Assembly: GCF_001612745.1 (NCBI RefSeq)
Contig: NZ_BDBA01000031.1
Span: 1-64,000, forward strand
DNA from: Nocardia amamiensis NBRC 102102
GTDB taxonomy: Bacteria > Actinomycetota > Actinomycetes > Mycobacteriales > Mycobacteriaceae
Direction: 5' to 3'
Length of the DNA: 64,000 nucleotides
The translations under genes were made by a program, and so were the position numbers. Below are positions 19,120-28,659 of the stretch, piece by piece. Position 1 is the stretch's first letter, and each line of letters opens with the position of its first letter. Below the pieces are notes generated by a model. That model did not search any database and was not told the origin of the DNA. It worked only from the letters and a program-made list of their open reading frames with translations.

Positions 19120-20469
19120 ATGCGATCCAGGTTCCATCGGTACGTCCTGGCCGCGCTCGCCGTCGCGGCGTCGACCCTACTGCTCTGCGCACATTCCCCG
19201 GCAATGCCACCGATACGGCCGGCCGCCACCCTGCCGCCGCTCGACGCGGGATTCCTCTGGGGTGTCGCGGCGTCCGGGTTCCAGTCCGAAGGCCATGCAC
19301 CCGATAGCAATTGGACGCGTTACATCGCCGCGAACCCCGGGTACGACGAACTGCACGATTCGGTCGACTTCTACGACCGCTACGACTCGGACATCCGCCT
19401 GGCGGCCGACTTGGGCGTGCGGGTGTTCCGAATCGGGATCGAATGGGCCCGGCTGCAGCCCGCGCCCGGGGTCTGGGACGAGGGCGCGTTCCGTTTCTAC
19501 GACGCGGTCATCGCCAGTATCGAGCGGGCCGGTATGCGGCCGATGATCACGCTGGACCATTGGGTCTACCCGGGCTGGGCCGTCGACCGCGGTGGCTGGC
19601 GCAATCCCGGCATGGTCGGCGACTGGTTGGCCAACATGCGTAGGGTCGTCGACCGCTACGCATCGCACGATCCACTGTGGGTCACCGTGAACGAGCCGGT
19701 CGCCTATATCGTGCACGAGATCCGCCGGGGTGCAGCCGATGCGGCCCAGATGGAGGAGCGGATCGCGCACGCGCACAACGCCATCTACGACTACATCCAC
19801 CAGGCGCAGCCCGGCGCCCAGGTGACCAGCAACGTCGGCTATGTCGCGGGCTCGGAGGCCCAGATCAACGGCGCGGTCGTCGACCGCATCGCGGACCGTC
19901 TCGATTACGTGGGCGTCGACTACTACTTCGCCTACGATCCGGCGCAGGCGCTGCTCGATTCCATCGTGCGGGCCAGCGGGTCGGCGATGCCGAACCTGCC
20001 CGGGCCGCGCATTTGGGAGCTGCCGTTGCGAACAGAAGGCATCTACTATGCGCTGCAACACTATTCGCGCCGCTTTCCGAACAAGCCGATCTACATCGTC
20101 GAGAACGGAATGCCCACCGAGAACGGCCTTCCCCGCGCCGACGGCTACACCCGCAGCGATCATCTGCGCGATACCGTCTACTGGATCCAGCGCGCTGAGG
20201 CCGACGGCATCGACGTTATCGGCTACAACTATTGGAGTATCACCGACAACTACGAATGGGGCAGCTACACACCGCGGTTCGGCCTCTACACGGTCAACGT
20301 GCGCACTGACCCGTCGCTCACCCGGCATCCCACCGACGCGGTCGGCACCTACGCGCAGATCGTGGCCGCGGGCGGAGTCCCCGCTGACTACCGCCCCACC
20401 CGCTTCCCGGCTATCTGCTTCCTCGTCGATCCACCGGCCAGCTGCCTGAACCCTGTGGCGGGCCCGTAG
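19120..20469 (+). CDS. Exported glycoside hydrolase family 1 enzyme
   Basis: A signal peptide (RFHRYVLAALAVAASTLLLCA) is followed by a GH1 barrel: FLWGVAASGFQSEG near the start, FRIGIEWARLQP, the acid/base motif TVNEP and the nucleophile motif YIVENGMP, then GYNYWSITDNYEW, which shapes the sugar site. Retaining GH1 enzymes release beta-linked glucose or similar sugars; an exported version is uncommon in this lineage. ATG 19120 is chosen because the basic n-region begins there, though an ATG at 19072 is in frame. The aglycone and sugar are unknown. The C-terminal 60 residues after the barrel have no known motif. Confidence 0.9.
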   Translation: MRSRFHRYVLAALAVAASTLLLCAHSPAMPPIRPAATLPPLDAGFLWGVAASGFQSEGHAPDSNWTRYIAANPGYDELHDSVDFYDRYDSDIRLAADLGVRVFRIGIEWARLQPAPGVWDEGAFRFYDAVIASIERAGMRPMITLDHWVYPGWAVDRGGWRNPGMVGDWLANMRRVVDRYASHDPLWVTVNEPVAYIVHEIRRGAADAAQMEERIAHAHNAIYDYIHQAQPGAQVTSNVGYVAGSEAQINGAVVDRIADRLDYVGVDYYFAYDPAQALLDSIVRASGSAMPNLPGPRIWELPLRTEGIYYALQHYSRRFPNKPIYIVENGMPTENGLPRADGYTRSDHLRDTVYWIQRAEADGIDVIGYNYWSITDNYEWGSYTPRFGLYTVNVRTDPSLTRHPTDAVGTYAQIVAAGGVPADYRPTRFPAICFLVDPPASCLNPVAGP

Positions 20470-20543
20470 CGTGTAGCCGTCCGGCCACTGATGAGCGTGC
20501 TCCGCGCCGCCGAGAGCGACTATCCGGGGTCAGTGTTCGCGCT

Positions 20544-21467
20544 TCACCCACACTCCACCATTGCCGGCGACGCCACCCGCGGATAATAGGCGAGACAGGC
20601 CGCCGACGCCCCGTCAGCGGCCAGGAAGATCACGGTGCGCGCAGTGTCGAGCTGGCCGGTATTCAGCGCGTTCAGGTAGGCGTGCACCGGGGCGGCGGTG
20701 TAGGGATCTCCGTTCGAGGAGTCGAAGCCGACGACCGACTGCGCCGGGATGGCGAGTGCATCCGCCAAGCGGGCACGGAACCCGAGGTCCGGTGCGGGGG
20801 CCAGCAGCACCGCGCTCCCCTCGCCGAAATCGCTGCCATCGATTCCTTCCTCGTCCAGACAGGGTTGTACGACCGCTGCGGCCAGATCGACCGGGTCGTC
20901 CGCGCCGGCACGGACGGAGATGACCGAACGCCCGTTGGCCCCGGCTTCGCCCAGCGCCACCCAGGCGATCGGCTCGTCCGAGCCGGCGGTGTGGCAGGTG
21001 TGAATCCGACCGAAACCGCCTGCGGTAGACGAGTTTCCGAGCAATAGCGCGGCACCGTCGGTGCCGTATGGGAAGTCATCGACGTGGCGCATGGTCGAAG
21101 GGTGGGCGTCGCCCGCGACGAGCAACGCGTATTCCACCGTGCCGGTGGCGAGGAAGGATTCGGCGGTCACGATGGCGTGCAGCAGGCCGGTGGCGCCCTG
21201 CATGAGGTCGAAAGAGAAAGTCGGCGCCCGCCCGGCCTCGTAGGCGAGGCCAAGGCCGATCCGCTTCTGAATGAGCGCCGCCACCGCGGGCTCGGAGATA
21301 TTGCTGTCCCGGAAAACGCCCGCGTTGATGAGCATTCCGATTTCGTCGAGGCCGACGTTGGAGCGCTCCACGCAGGTGTGGGCAGCCCGGGCGGCCAGCT
21401 CGAAGTAGCTGCCGGTGTCGCGGTCGCAGTTCGTCGCGGCCGAGATGATCGTCGTTGGCATGCTCAT
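20544..21467 (-). CDS. KASIII-like protein without the catalytic cysteine
   Basis: The 307-residue protein follows the thiolase fold of ketoacyl synthase III. Where the active-site Cys should sit (DVSNACAG in its neighbour) it has DLMQGATG, and the His and Asn positions are also not conserved (FDSSNGDPYT). It therefore cannot form an acyl-enzyme. Its ATG overlaps the stop of the catalytic KASIII gene by ATGA, implying equal production and a heterodimer. This mirrors PqsB of the PqsBC pair, in which one subunit is inactive. The alternative is a regulatory or scaffolding subunit. Confidence 0.75.
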   Translation of the reverse strand: MSMPTTIISAATNCDRDTGSYFELAARAAHTCVERSNVGLDEIGMLINAGVFRDSNISEPAVAALIQKRIGLGLAYEAGRAPTFSFDLMQGATGLLHAIVTAESFLATGTVEYALLVAGDAHPSTMRHVDDFPYGTDGAALLLGNSSTAGGFGRIHTCHTAGSDEPIAWVALGEAGANGRSVISVRAGADDPVDLAAAVVQPCLDEEGIDGSDFGEGSAVLLAPAPDLGFRARLADALAIPAQSVVGFDSSNGDPYTAAPVHAYLNALNTGQLDTARTVIFLAADGASAACLAYYPRVASPAMVECG

Positions 21468-22513
21468 GCCTCCAAACGGGAGATGGTCGCGGCGAGATAT
21501 CCGGAGACGGTTCCCGACGCCGCCGGGATCATGAGAATCTTCGACCCGTTGGGGATTCTTTGCTGCCTCAGATGCTCGTGCAGCACCAGGAAATGCGAGG
21601 TCGAAGCGGTATTGCCGTAGTCGTGCAGCACGTTGAGAGCCTGCGGCATCGGCGTGCCGAAATGCCGTTCGGTCAGATCCGAGATGTATTCGATGGCGGG
21701 CGCGCTGAATTGATGATGGATCCAGTAGTCGTACTTCTCGCTCTCCCAGCTGCGCCCGTTCTCGGCGAGAAAATCGGCCATGCGGTCGATGGCCTGCTGG
21801 TAGCGGGCTTCGTTCTGCATGGCGCGGTTATCGGTGTACATCGCGATCCCGCTGCCACGGTCGCTGGGCATACCGATGCAGTGCTCGGCGCCCTCGGCCG
21901 CGGTCATGAGTTCGACGTAGTGGATCTCGTCGCAGTCGTCGCCGCGGTCGTCGAGCACGACCGCTACCGCGGCGTCCCCCACCGTCAACGATGCGAATTG
22001 CGGGTCGTAGGGCTGGCTGATCTCGCGCAGGGCCGTCTCGGCGATCGGCGAGATCTGCTCGCCGCTGACCACCATGCCGTTGCGCACCACACCGGCCTTG
22101 ATCATGCGGTCCAGGACCATCACCCCGGTGATCATGCCAGCACAGGCGTTCGACACATCGAAATGCCGTGCCGCGTTCGCGCCGATCGCATTGCCCAGCA
22201 GCTGCGCGAAAGACGGTGCGTAACAGAAGATGTCCTTGCCGTGGGTACGCGTGATGGAGGCCGAGATGACGATGTCCAGTTCGTCGGCCGCGTAGTCGGA
22301 GTGCGCTAGACAGTCCTCGATCGCCCGCAACGCCAGCTCGAAGGACGACTCATACCCGTCCGGATCGCAGTTGTAGACCCGCCGATTCTTGATCCCGGTG
22401 ATGCGCTCGATATCCAACGACCTCGGCACGGCCAGCGCGGCGATCAGATCCTCGGTGGAACGGACGGTACTCGGTGCGTACGAGCCGATCGACTCGAAAC
22501 GAGTTCGAAGCAT
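21464..22513 (-). CDS. Ketoacyl-ACP synthase III-family enzyme with intact catalytic triad
   Basis: The 349-residue protein carries Cys in VSNACAG, His in WIHHQFSA and Asn in DYGNTAS, the KASIII Cys-His-Asn triad. The N-terminus (DIERITGIKNRR) is typical of FabH-like proteins. It condenses an acyl starter with a second acyl unit; stand-alone members outside fatty-acid operons usually build specialised metabolites or signalling molecules. It follows an SDR by 85 bases and overlaps an inactive KASIII-like gene, so SDR plus heterodimeric synthase forms a compact three-gene unit. No carrier protein lies in this unit. Confidence 0.85.
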   Translation of the reverse strand: MLRTRFESIGSYAPSTVRSTEDLIAALAVPRSLDIERITGIKNRRVYNCDPDGYESSFELALRAIEDCLAHSDYAADELDIVISASITRTHGKDIFCYAPSFAQLLGNAIGANAARHFDVSNACAGMITGVMVLDRMIKAGVVRNGMVVSGEQISPIAETALREISQPYDPQFASLTVGDAAVAVVLDDRGDDCDEIHYVELMTAAEGAEHCIGMPSDRGSGIAMYTDNRAMQNEARYQQAIDRMADFLAENGRSWESEKYDYWIHHQFSAPAIEYISDLTERHFGTPMPQALNVLHDYGNTASTSHFLVLHEHLRQQRIPNGSKILMIPAASGTVSGYLAATISRLEA

Positions 22514-22598
22514 GGTCCCCTGCTTTCTGCTGCAGACGGCGACGAAGGTTGTGTGGTGCCCGGCGACAACGGTGTCGTGGACTGCGAGACTGCTGCCG

Positions 22599-23453
22599 CT
22601 ACCCGGTCAGCCCGGCCAAGGCCGCGCTGACGTCGCACAGCTGCTGTCCGACCGCGGCATCCTGCGCCAGGCGCGACGGAGTCTTGACGCGGTTGTTCTG
22701 GAAGTAGTGGCCGCTCACCGCCGCGACTTCAGGATCGGCGGCCAGGTAGCTGAGTGCCCGGCCGCCCTCGGCGGCCGTGATCATGAACAAGCGCTTGGCG
22801 ACCGCGACGAAGGGCTGCCCGAACCAAGGCATCGAGTCCCAGATTCCGGTCGCCACCGCACCCGGGTGGAACGCATTGACCGCCACCCCGGTGCCCTCCA
22901 GGCGCCGCGCCAGCGCGCGGGCGTAGAGCACATTCGCCAGCTTGGAGCGGCTGTAGGCCTTCTCTCCCGAATATCCCTGCCGGAAGCCGAGATCCGCGAA
23001 ATCCATGGTGGCACCGAAATGCATGACCGACGCGGTGAACACAATGCGCGACGGGGCGCTGCGCACCATCAAATCGGTGAGCAGTTCGGTGAGCAGGAAA
23101 CCCCCGAGATGATTGACCGCGAACGTGGCTTCGATGCCATCCTCGGTTTCGATTCGAGTCTTGTGGTAACCGCCGGCGTTGTTGGCCAGCACATCGAGCC
23201 GGTCATACGCGGCCAGAACCGCTTTCGCCAGCTGCCGGACCGACGACTGCGAGGCGAAATCGCACTCCAGCGTGTCGACGTCCGCTGCCCCCGCGGACCG
23301 GACCAGCTCCGCCGTATCGGCGAGTTTCTCCGGATTCCGTCCGACCAAGACAAGCCGGTTCCCGTCCGCGGCCAGTTGCTGAGCGGATTCGAGACCGATA
23401 CCCGATGTTGCCCCCGTGATCAGGATTGTCTTCATAGGCGACCACCCTGCCAT
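22599..23453 (-). CDS. Short-chain dehydrogenase (retinol-dehydrogenase/protochlorophyllide-type SDR)
   Basis: The NAD(P)-binding TGATSGIG is near the N-terminus, DVLANNAGGY in the middle and the catalytic YSRSKLAN (YxxxK). Length is 284 residues from ATG 23453, which has AGGAA upstream; a second ATG at 23435 starts at MKTILITG. The enzyme oxidises or reduces an alcohol or ketone. It is first in a three-gene unit with two KASIII-fold proteins and could reduce their product. The 295-base region in front is shared with the divergent lipase-like gene. Confidence 0.88.
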   Translation of the reverse strand: MAGWSPMKTILITGATSGIGLESAQQLAADGNRLVLVGRNPEKLADTAELVRSAGAADVDTLECDFASQSSVRQLAKAVLAAYDRLDVLANNAGGYHKTRIETEDGIEATFAVNHLGGFLLTELLTDLMVRSAPSRIVFTASVMHFGATMDFADLGFRQGYSGEKAYSRSKLANVLYARALARRLEGTGVAVNAFHPGAVATGIWDSMPWFGQPFVAVAKRLFMITAAEGGRALSYLAADPEVAAVSGHYFQNNRVKTPSRLAQDAAVGQQLCDVSAALAGLTG

Positions 23454-23748
23454 AGAAGTTTCCTGGCGGATTGCTGACACGAGTCGCTTGGACCAGAATT
23501 CCCGATCGCACCCGAACGCGAGGCATAGGAACATAATTGGACGGCCGCTCAGGTCGGCGAAATGCGGCGCGCATCCTCCGGGCCGGTTGCCGAGCCGCGC
23601 GGCGGCTGATTGCGCGGGCGGTTCAGCGGGCGGAGGCGCTTTTGCCTCCACGCCGGCCGCTACGAGATCCAGCCGTTCCCGATCCCACAATCCGATGACA
23701 GCGCGATGATGGAGTTGAACCGACTGACGAGCATCGGAAGGATCGACC

Positions 23749-24948
23749 ATGGACGGTCCGAGGCGCTGTCTGGTCGCGGTCCTCGTCCTATTGGGTGCCG
23801 TCGCCGGATGCGGGAGCCCCGAAGATATGCCGCCGCAGGGCCGGGGCGAGCTTGTGTCGACCACTCCCCTGCTCGGTCTGCCCGCCGAACAGACCGCGGC
23901 GCTGTTGAGCGACGGAGGGATCAATACTCCCGTCCGTAACGGTGTCGACGCGTTTCGCGTCGAGTACGGAACGATCACCCCGCAAGGCGAACCGACCACT
24001 GCCAGCGGGTTGGTGGTGCTGCCCCGCAGCGATTCTCGTCGATTGCGGGTGGTCAGCTACGGGCACGGGACGATGGTGCTGAAGAGTGACGCACCGTCCG
24101 TCGATACCCGCAACCTGCCCGACCGGCTCCGTACGGTGATGTTCGCGGCCGCGGGCTACGCGGCGGTCGCACCGGATTACTTGGGACTGGGCATCGGCCC
24201 GGGACGGCATCCGTACACCCATGCGCCGTCCGAAGTCAGTGCCTCCGCCGACCTGTTGCACGCTGCTGCCGCACTGGCCGCGCGGCACGGTCGCGAGTTC
24301 GATCCGAACGTGCTGGTGACCGGCTTCTCCCAGGGCGGTCACGCCGCGATGGCGTTGGGCAAGGCACTCCAGGCAGGCGCGGTCCCGAGCTTCGGAGTCG
24401 CCGCATTGGCCCCGGTCAGCGGCCCATACGACCTGCGTCACGTGCAGACGCGCGCGGCGCTCGACGGGCAGGTCACCCCGGGCGCGGCGGTCCTGTTCCT
24501 GGCCTACTGGATCACATCGATGAATCGGATCCACCACCTCTACGGCAATCCCGCCGAGGTCTTCCAGCAGCCCTACGCCGACCGGGTCGATCAGCTCTTC
24601 GACGGCACCAAGAACGAGATCACCATCGTGACCTCGTTGGCGATCACCCCGCTGCGATTGCTGACCCCTCGCTTCCTGGAGTTGGCCGCAAACCCGACCG
24701 GCGCCGCCGCGAGCGCGCTCGAAGACAGCGATGGCACTTGTGACTGGACTCCGCACGTGCCCGTCCACCTCTACGCCGCCACCGGTGACCACGCCGTCCC
24801 CTACTCCAACGCCGAGCACTGCCTCCGTGCCCTGCGCAGCGACGACGTCACGCTGCACAACCTGGGCGACGTGGACCACTCCGGCACCGCCAGGGTCGCC
24901 ATTCCAGAGATTCTCCGCTGGTTCCAACAGCAATTCGCGCCCAGCTGA
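23749..24948 (+). CDS. Lipase-family alpha/beta hydrolase lipoprotein
   Basis: A lipobox (VLLGAVAGC) about 21 residues in predicts membrane anchoring outside the cell. The mature part shows RVVSYGHGT (oxyanion region), DYLGLGIG, the nucleophile elbow GFSQGGHAA and, near the C-terminus, GDHAVPYSNAE (Asp) and DVDHSG (His), as in secreted triacylglycerol lipases of the LIP family. It probably hydrolyses acyl esters at the cell surface. At 399 residues the length is normal. It is convergent with the cutinase gene, with a strong stem-loop between them. Confidence 0.88.
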   Translation: MDGPRRCLVAVLVLLGAVAGCGSPEDMPPQGRGELVSTTPLLGLPAEQTAALLSDGGINTPVRNGVDAFRVEYGTITPQGEPTTASGLVVLPRSDSRRLRVVSYGHGTMVLKSDAPSVDTRNLPDRLRTVMFAAAGYAAVAPDYLGLGIGPGRHPYTHAPSEVSASADLLHAAAALAARHGREFDPNVLVTGFSQGGHAAMALGKALQAGAVPSFGVAALAPVSGPYDLRHVQTRAALDGQVTPGAAVLFLAYWITSMNRIHHLYGNPAEVFQQPYADRVDQLFDGTKNEITIVTSLAITPLRLLTPRFLELAANPTGAAASALEDSDGTCDWTPHVPVHLYAATGDHAVPYSNAEHCLRALRSDDVTLHNLGDVDHSGTARVAIPEILRWFQQQFAPS

Positions 24949-25144
24949 CCGGCGCCGCCGCCCCTGGGTGCGACTCGAGGTCTACAGCCCCGACTCAACC
25001 TGCGTGTGCCGGGGCCGCGCGGTGGCGTCGGTCGCCCCGCGTACCAGGCCGTGTCCGGGGCGATTCTTGATCCGACGAAGCGCACCGATGGCTTCTGTCG
25101 AGGGAATCGGGCTGCAAGAGATCCGGAGATTTGACCAACCGCAA

Positions 25145-25179
25145 CTCGCGAGCGTCCGCCTCACTGGGACGCTCGCGAG
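25145..25179. terminator. Bidirectional stem-loop between lipase and cutinase genes
   Basis: A perfect 13-bp stem (CTCGCGAGCGTCC with its complement) and a 9-base loop lie between two convergent genes. This fits a terminator for both. Confidence 0.75.
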
Positions 25180-25200
25180 CCGATGGATTCGGCGCGGGGG

Positions 25201-26910
25201 TTAACTCGATGGCCTCGAGGTGGCACTCGTGGTGGTCGGCGCCACCGGTTCGGTTGTCGTTGTAGTCGGCGCCGTGGTCGTAGTGGGCGGCGCGACCGAA
25301 GACGAAGCCGGTGAGGTTGTCACCGGAGCCACCGTCACGCTCGGCGTCTGGGACGACGGCACCGATGTCGTCGGGACCGCGCTGGTCGATGCGCCGCTGA
25401 CCTCGGCCTTCGTAGGGGCAGCGCTGGTGGTCGGTGACGCGCTCGTGTTCTTGGTCGGTTGGCTCGTCGGCGCCGCCGAGGATGTCGGTGCCACCGAGGA
25501 TGTCGGTGCCACCGAGGATGTCGCGACCGCCTTGTACGCCGCGGCGAGGTCGGCCGGTTCCGGCTCGGCTGTCGTGTCGACGGGCTCGCCCGCCTGCGCC
25601 CGCTGCGCCAGGTGGGTCAGCCAGGCCGCCGCGTACTCGGCGGAGGTGAGCGGCTTGCCGTTGGCGGGATCAGCGTCATGCCAGTAGTCGAAGTGGTGAC
25701 CACTGTGGTTCGGGCCCAGCGTGAGCTTGTACGGGTCGCTCATGATCACGGGGATCGTGTTCTGGTTCGTCAGGATGAGGCCGATGATCTCGTTCAGCAC
25801 CTTCTGCGGCAGGTAGGCCAGCGGCGACATCTCGTTGGTCGCGATCGACTCCGCCGTCGCCGGAGCCTTCGGCTGCTCGCCCGGCTTGTACGCCGGATCC
25901 GACACCCTCAGCAGGACTTGGAGAAACGTCTCGTCGCTCTGCATCCAGTTCGGCTGCGACTGAATGTCCGCGAACGCCGCGAGGGCGATACGGCTGAGAA
26001 CAACAGCGACGTCCTGCCCGGTCGCCGGGGTGAGCCCGTCCTTTTCGAGTGCGTCGACATTCAACTGCCTGCCCACGTTGACCACCAACTGCAGCAGGGA
26101 AATGTTCTCCGGCGCCGAGCAGGTGAGATCGCCATCAGAGCAGAACGACGCGATCTTGCCGTTCAGCGCACCGAAGTCACCGCTGGTCCCCGGGAGCGCA
26201 CCCTGACCGGGTACGGGCTTCGCGCCGTTCTGGTACTGCTGGTCGAAGCCGTCGGGATTGCCGAACGGGTCCTCTGCGCCGGGGAACGGCCCGTCCCCCG
26301 CCGATCGACCCGAGTCGGCGAGGATGACGACACCGACGACATCGGCCGGATCCACGATCCCGTATCCGCCGTCCTGGCCGGGCTCCTGATGTCCGATCTT
26401 CATCGCGACGCGCCGGACGACGTCGGCGCCCTCGCTGTATCCGACGATGGAGAATTTGGTGTCGGGGCATGCCTGCGCGATCTCGCGCATCACCTGTTCG
26501 GTATTCGCGACACCGGTGGTGACGGCGTCTTCGTAGCTGGCCATATTCGCCGGGTACGCGATGTAGACAGCAGCATACGAGCCAGGATCGACCGCGCCGG
26601 CCGGCGCGTTGACCACCGGATCGACCCACTCGCTGCTGTGGTCACCGGACAGCGCGGCGGGCAACGCGTTGCCGTTGGCGTCGACAAGCAGCTTCGTTGT
26701 CCCCGCGACCGGAGTGTCCCCGCGACCGGCCACCGAGATGGTCACCATGTCGTGGCACTCCGTGACGGATGCCTTGAGTTGCGTGTCCTCGGTGTGCGGC
26801 GTCGATGTCAGTGCCAACGAGGCGGCGACGACCGCTGCCACCCCCAACACGGCCGGCGCGACAACAGCCGAAGCGATGCGATGTCGCGCGAAGAATTCGC
26901 GGAAAGCCAC
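25201..26910 (-). CDS. Secreted cutinase-family esterase with long Ser/Thr/Pro tail
   Basis: An N-terminal hydrophobic export segment (IASAVVAPAVLGVAAVVAAS) is followed by a cutinase-like domain with GYSEGADVV (nucleophile Ser) and CHDM/CPDT disulphide cysteines. The region around HHFDYWHDADPANGKPL resembles the extended PE-PPE/Culp-type esterases. The last 110 residues or so are Ser/Thr/Pro-rich with three near-identical SVAPTS-type repeats of 18 bases (about 25483-25537) and probably span or bind the cell wall. At 569 residues it is much longer than a simple cutinase. Likely role: hydrolysis of lipid esters at the envelope. The promoter region carries a copy of the 23-bp motif. Confidence 0.85.
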   Translation of the reverse strand: MAFREFFARHRIASAVVAPAVLGVAAVVAASLALTSTPHTEDTQLKASVTECHDMVTISVAGRGDTPVAGTTKLLVDANGNALPAALSGDHSSEWVDPVVNAPAGAVDPGSYAAVYIAYPANMASYEDAVTTGVANTEQVMREIAQACPDTKFSIVGYSEGADVVRRVAMKIGHQEPGQDGGYGIVDPADVVGVVILADSGRSAGDGPFPGAEDPFGNPDGFDQQYQNGAKPVPGQGALPGTSGDFGALNGKIASFCSDGDLTCSAPENISLLQLVVNVGRQLNVDALEKDGLTPATGQDVAVVLSRIALAAFADIQSQPNWMQSDETFLQVLLRVSDPAYKPGEQPKAPATAESIATNEMSPLAYLPQKVLNEIIGLILTNQNTIPVIMSDPYKLTLGPNHSGHHFDYWHDADPANGKPLTSAEYAAAWLTHLAQRAQAGEPVDTTAEPEPADLAAAYKAVATSSVAPTSSVAPTSSAAPTSQPTKNTSASPTTSAAPTKAEVSGASTSAVPTTSVPSSQTPSVTVAPVTTSPASSSVAPPTTTTAPTTTTTEPVAPTTTSATSRPSS

Positions 26911-27095
26911 GTCCTATCCCCATTCCATCATCAATCAGCAGACGGACAGGCCCCCCGACGAAGCCATGTGCCACCAAGGACGTCGTGGTTGGGCAGGCGG
27001 GCGTTACCAGGGCAGATTGTTGATCTCGACAGCACGAGCGAACAGACCTTTCTGTCCGAGGCTTGTAGTTCGCCCACCCATTGCTCGCGTACAAG

Positions 27096-27118
27096 TTGAA
27101 TTCGAAGTCAAGTTCAAG
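27096..27118 (+). promoter_or_regulatory. 23-bp motif, copy A (between cutinase and MFS genes)
   Basis: TTGAA-N7-TCAAGTTCAA fits the shared pattern TTGAAnCTGnAGTCAAnTTCAA found at three other promoters in this island. It lies 68 bases upstream of the MFS start and 186 bases upstream of the divergent cutinase start. The palindromic ends (TTGAA/TTCAA) suit a dimeric repressor. Confidence 0.6.
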
Positions 27119-27185
27119 TAACGTGCCGCGCACCGACCGTGACCAGCGTCACATCGGCTTCGTCCCGCCAACTTGGAGATTAAAT

Positions 27186-28541
27186 ATGACTCCGAACACG
27201 GATTCCGGCACACCGGATCAAAAGAAATTACGGCGCCTCATGGCCGCTGCCCTGGTGGGAAGTTCGATCGAATGGTACGACTTCTTCATCTACGGAACGG
27301 CTGCTGCCCTGGTGTTCGGCAAGCTGTTCTTTCCCAATGCGTCACCGCTGGTAGGCACGTTGCTGTCGTTCAGCACATTCTGGGCCGGCTTCATTGCCCG
27401 ACCGCTGGGCGGCCTGCTGTTCGGGCACGTCGGCGACACGTACGGCCGCAAGCCGGCACTGGTCTCCTGCCTGATCCTGGTCGCGGCGGCCACCTGTGCG
27501 ATCGGCATGCTGCCGACCGCGGGCTCGATCGGGGTGGCCGCGCCGATATTGCTCGTTGCCTTGCGGTTCCTTCAGGGCATCGCCGTGGGTGGCCAGTGGG
27601 GCGGGGTCACCCTGCTTCTGACCGAAACCACCAAGCCGAACCGAAGAGGCCAAGCGGGCACCTTCGGCCAGATGGGCGTGCCGTTCGGCCTGCTGCTCGG
27701 CACGGGCGCGTTCCTTCTGGTCGGCGCACTCGTCGAGAAGGCCGACTTCCTGGCCTGGGGTTGGCGCATCCCGTTCCTGGCCAGCGCCATCCTGTTCTTG
27801 GTGGTCTTGTTCATCCAACTCCGCATCGAGGACTCGCCTGAATTCCGCCGGCTCCAGAAGCGTGCCGACGATGCCTCGGACACGATCGCGCAGGCGCCGA
27901 TTATCGAAGTGCTGAAGAAGCATTCGAAGAAGGTTCTGCTCGGCGCAGGCCTGCTGTTCGGAACGAACGCCGTCTTCTACATCAGCATCGCGGGTGTTCT
28001 CGACTACGGTGTCCGGGAACTCGGGCTGGGCCGAAACGGCTTGCTGGCGGTCTCCCTGTTCTCCTCCGCCGTCAGCGTGCCCGTCATCTATCTGTCCGGT
28101 TCGTGGTCCGACCGCGTGGGGCGCCGTCCCTTGATGCTCGCCGGCGCGGCGGTCATGGCACTCTGGGCATTCCCCTTCTTCTGGCTGGTGAACACCGGCT
28201 CACTCGCTGCGATTCTGATCGCGACCACGGTCGGTAGCGGCATCGGCTCCGGACTGGTGTACGGCCCGCTAGCGGCGTACCTCGGTGAACTATTCGAGCC
28301 CCGAATCCGCTATTCGGGCATAACGCTGGCCTACCAGCTGGCCGCGATCCTGGTCAGTGGTGGCACACCCTTCCTCATGGCCTCGCTGCTGGCGGCGACG
28401 GGATCGACCGCCTCGGTCTCCGCTTTCATGATGATCATGGCGCTGTGCACGCTCGGCAGCGCCTGGGTCCTACCGGAAACCGTTTCGCGCGAGCAGCCCG
28501 TGACGACCGGCGGGCATGCCTCCGCATCCGTCACATCCTGA
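27186..28541 (+). CDS. MFS transporter, metabolite:H+ symporter (MHS) type
   Basis: The protein has twelve predicted membrane segments in 451 residues. The N-terminal SSIEWYDFFIYG and the loop GHVGDTYGRKPAL (loop 2-3 motif) are hallmarks of the MHS subfamily, which imports organic acids and aromatic or osmoprotectant substrates with protons. WSDRVGRRPLM repeats the motif in the second half. ATG 27186 has GGAG upstream. With a 23-bp motif upstream and catabolic genes downstream, it probably imports the substrate of this island. It ends in a strong terminator. Confidence 0.9.
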   Translation: MTPNTDSGTPDQKKLRRLMAAALVGSSIEWYDFFIYGTAAALVFGKLFFPNASPLVGTLLSFSTFWAGFIARPLGGLLFGHVGDTYGRKPALVSCLILVAAATCAIGMLPTAGSIGVAAPILLVALRFLQGIAVGGQWGGVTLLLTETTKPNRRGQAGTFGQMGVPFGLLLGTGAFLLVGALVEKADFLAWGWRIPFLASAILFLVVLFIQLRIEDSPEFRRLQKRADDASDTIAQAPIIEVLKKHSKKVLLGAGLLFGTNAVFYISIAGVLDYGVRELGLGRNGLLAVSLFSSAVSVPVIYLSGSWSDRVGRRPLMLAGAAVMALWAFPFFWLVNTGSLAAILIATTVGSGIGSGLVYGPLAAYLGELFEPRIRYSGITLAYQLAAILVSGGTPFLMASLLAATGSTASVSAFMMIMALCTLGSAWVLPETVSREQPVTTGGHASASVTS

Positions 28542-28553
28542 CCGATCTCGAAC

Positions 28554-28585
28554 GAGCCGGCGATGTCCTGTGACATCGCCGGCTC
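28554..28585 (+). terminator. Strong terminator after the MFS gene
   Basis: A perfect 14-bp stem (GAGCCGGCGATGTC and complement) and a 4-base loop lie 12 bases after the MFS stop. Confidence 0.85.
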
Positions 28586-28659
28586 CCTATGTTGTCGGTG
28601 TTCCGGCCAGATGCGCAGGCGCCGCGGCCACCGAACGCCACGCGCGCAGGTGAGAGACT

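Noticed and set aside
25483..25537. Possible CRISPR or minisatellite because of tandem 18-base units
   Set aside because: The units are in frame, encode SVAPTS-type repeats and lie within the cutinase tail; there are no spacers.
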